From Burkholderia sp. (lineage in GTDB: Bacteria > Pseudomonadota > Gammaproteobacteria > Burkholderiales > Burkholderiaceae), in the NCBI GenBank assembly GCA_028292565.1, contig JAQGMD010000035.1, positions 1 to 15,657 on the forward strand: 15,657 nt of DNA. Reading direction: 5' to 3'. The notes under the pieces were generated by a model. The model did not search any database. It was not told where the DNA came from and saw nothing but the letters and a program-made list of their open reading frames with translations. Shown here one piece after another: positions 13,434 through 15,657 of this stretch; within the stretch, counting starts at the first letter, position 1, and each line of letters begins with the position of its first letter. The position numbers and the translations under genes were made by a program.

Positions 13434-13743
13434 CTAGGTTATGCAGTGAGGCAGGAAAGAAACCTCTGCATTTTACACGGGCTCGCGACTTCGCTGCGGA
13501 CCTCCGTGCGTCCCGGCAAGGCGGATACCTATGACCGGGCTCAACGGTGAACTGATAAAGAGGCTATAACGGAATGTTCGCGGAATCAGCCGAGTCATGT
13601 AGGCGCAGCCCTATTTACCTGCAGGACTCCACCGTAGAAGCTGTTTAAATTGTGCGCTGCAATATTGACAGAAAAGTATATGTAAGGCCCGGGTAAGGGT
13701 ATAAAGTTAACGTCGCAGTAAACTAAACTAGCGGGAGACGAGC
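13434..13743. other. Non-coding divergent region between the YqhA-family gene and acs
   Basis: This 310-base gap has no supportable gene. It holds a GC-rich block (about 13478-13525) unlike the AT-richer remainder, a minus-strand TAAAAT (13475-13470) that could be a -10 for the YqhA-family gene but lacks a -35, a TTGACA (13665-13670) and a TATAAA (13700-13705) whose 29-base spacing rules them out as one promoter, and GTAAGG twice, 11 bases apart (13682 and 13693). The acs ribosome site GGGAGA lies at about 13732-13737. Confidence 0.5.

Positions 13744-15657
<1,914 letters not shown>

Noticed and set aside
13665..13705. TTGACA and TATAAA as the acs promoter
   Set aside because: Each hexamer is good, but they are separated by 29 bases, so they cannot form one sigma70 promoter.

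Overview
The window looks like chromosomal DNA of a betaproteobacterium, probably Burkholderiales and perhaps near Oxalobacteraceae. The support is its moderately high GC, single-chain class I fumarase next to a YqhA-type membrane protein and acs, a PA2779/PA2778-type gene pair, a PilU ATPase, and DUF883/DUF1328/YsnF-type stress genes. The family-level placement is inference. There is no phage module, IS element, CRISPR array or integrase.

Layout: (1) 1-868, minus strand: an envelope/stress operon read as DUF1328 small membrane protein (apparently frameshifted), DUF883 (YqjD/ElaB-like) protein and a holin-like (YqjE-like) membrane protein cut by the window edge. (2) 1156-2331, plus: a pilU-type retraction ATPase with no pilT beside it. 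(3) 2577-3938, plus: a small secreted protein with a C-terminal membrane anchor, followed directly by a C39-like cysteine peptidase lipoprotein with TPRs. A strong intrinsic terminator lies inside the first codons of the second gene and an FNR-like site lies upstream of the first. (4) 3976-5823, minus: a PAS-GGDEF-EAL c-di-GMP enzyme with intact motifs. (5) 6156-7514, plus: a FadL/OmpP1-type outer-membrane channel, converging on (6) 7531-8640, minus: an AI-2E/PerM-type permease. (7) 8841-9962, plus: a YflT-DUF2382 (YsnF-like) stress protein, separated from the permease by a 200-base divergent region rich in dyads. (8) 10138-10330, minus: a self-contained tRNA-His unit with promoter, gene with encoded CCA, and terminator. 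(9) 10344-13433, minus: murI, class I fumarase and a YqhA-family protein. (10) 13744-15657, plus: acetyl-CoA synthetase (acs), cut by the window edge just after its acetylation-site lysine.

How the genes relate: fumarase and Acs are central carbon enzymes, MurI supplies D-glutamate for peptidoglycan, PilU and the c-di-GMP enzyme touch surface motility, and the DUF883/DUF1328/YsnF genes look like a general stress set. Most of the window is ordinary housekeeping DNA. The part most likely to hold something poorly described is the PA2779/PA2778 pair. There the small protein carries a Gly-Gly directly before its C-terminal membrane segment, its neighbour belongs to a peptidase class known for Gly-Gly cleavage, and a terminator placed within the peptidase start would keep the peptidase below the small protein in amount.
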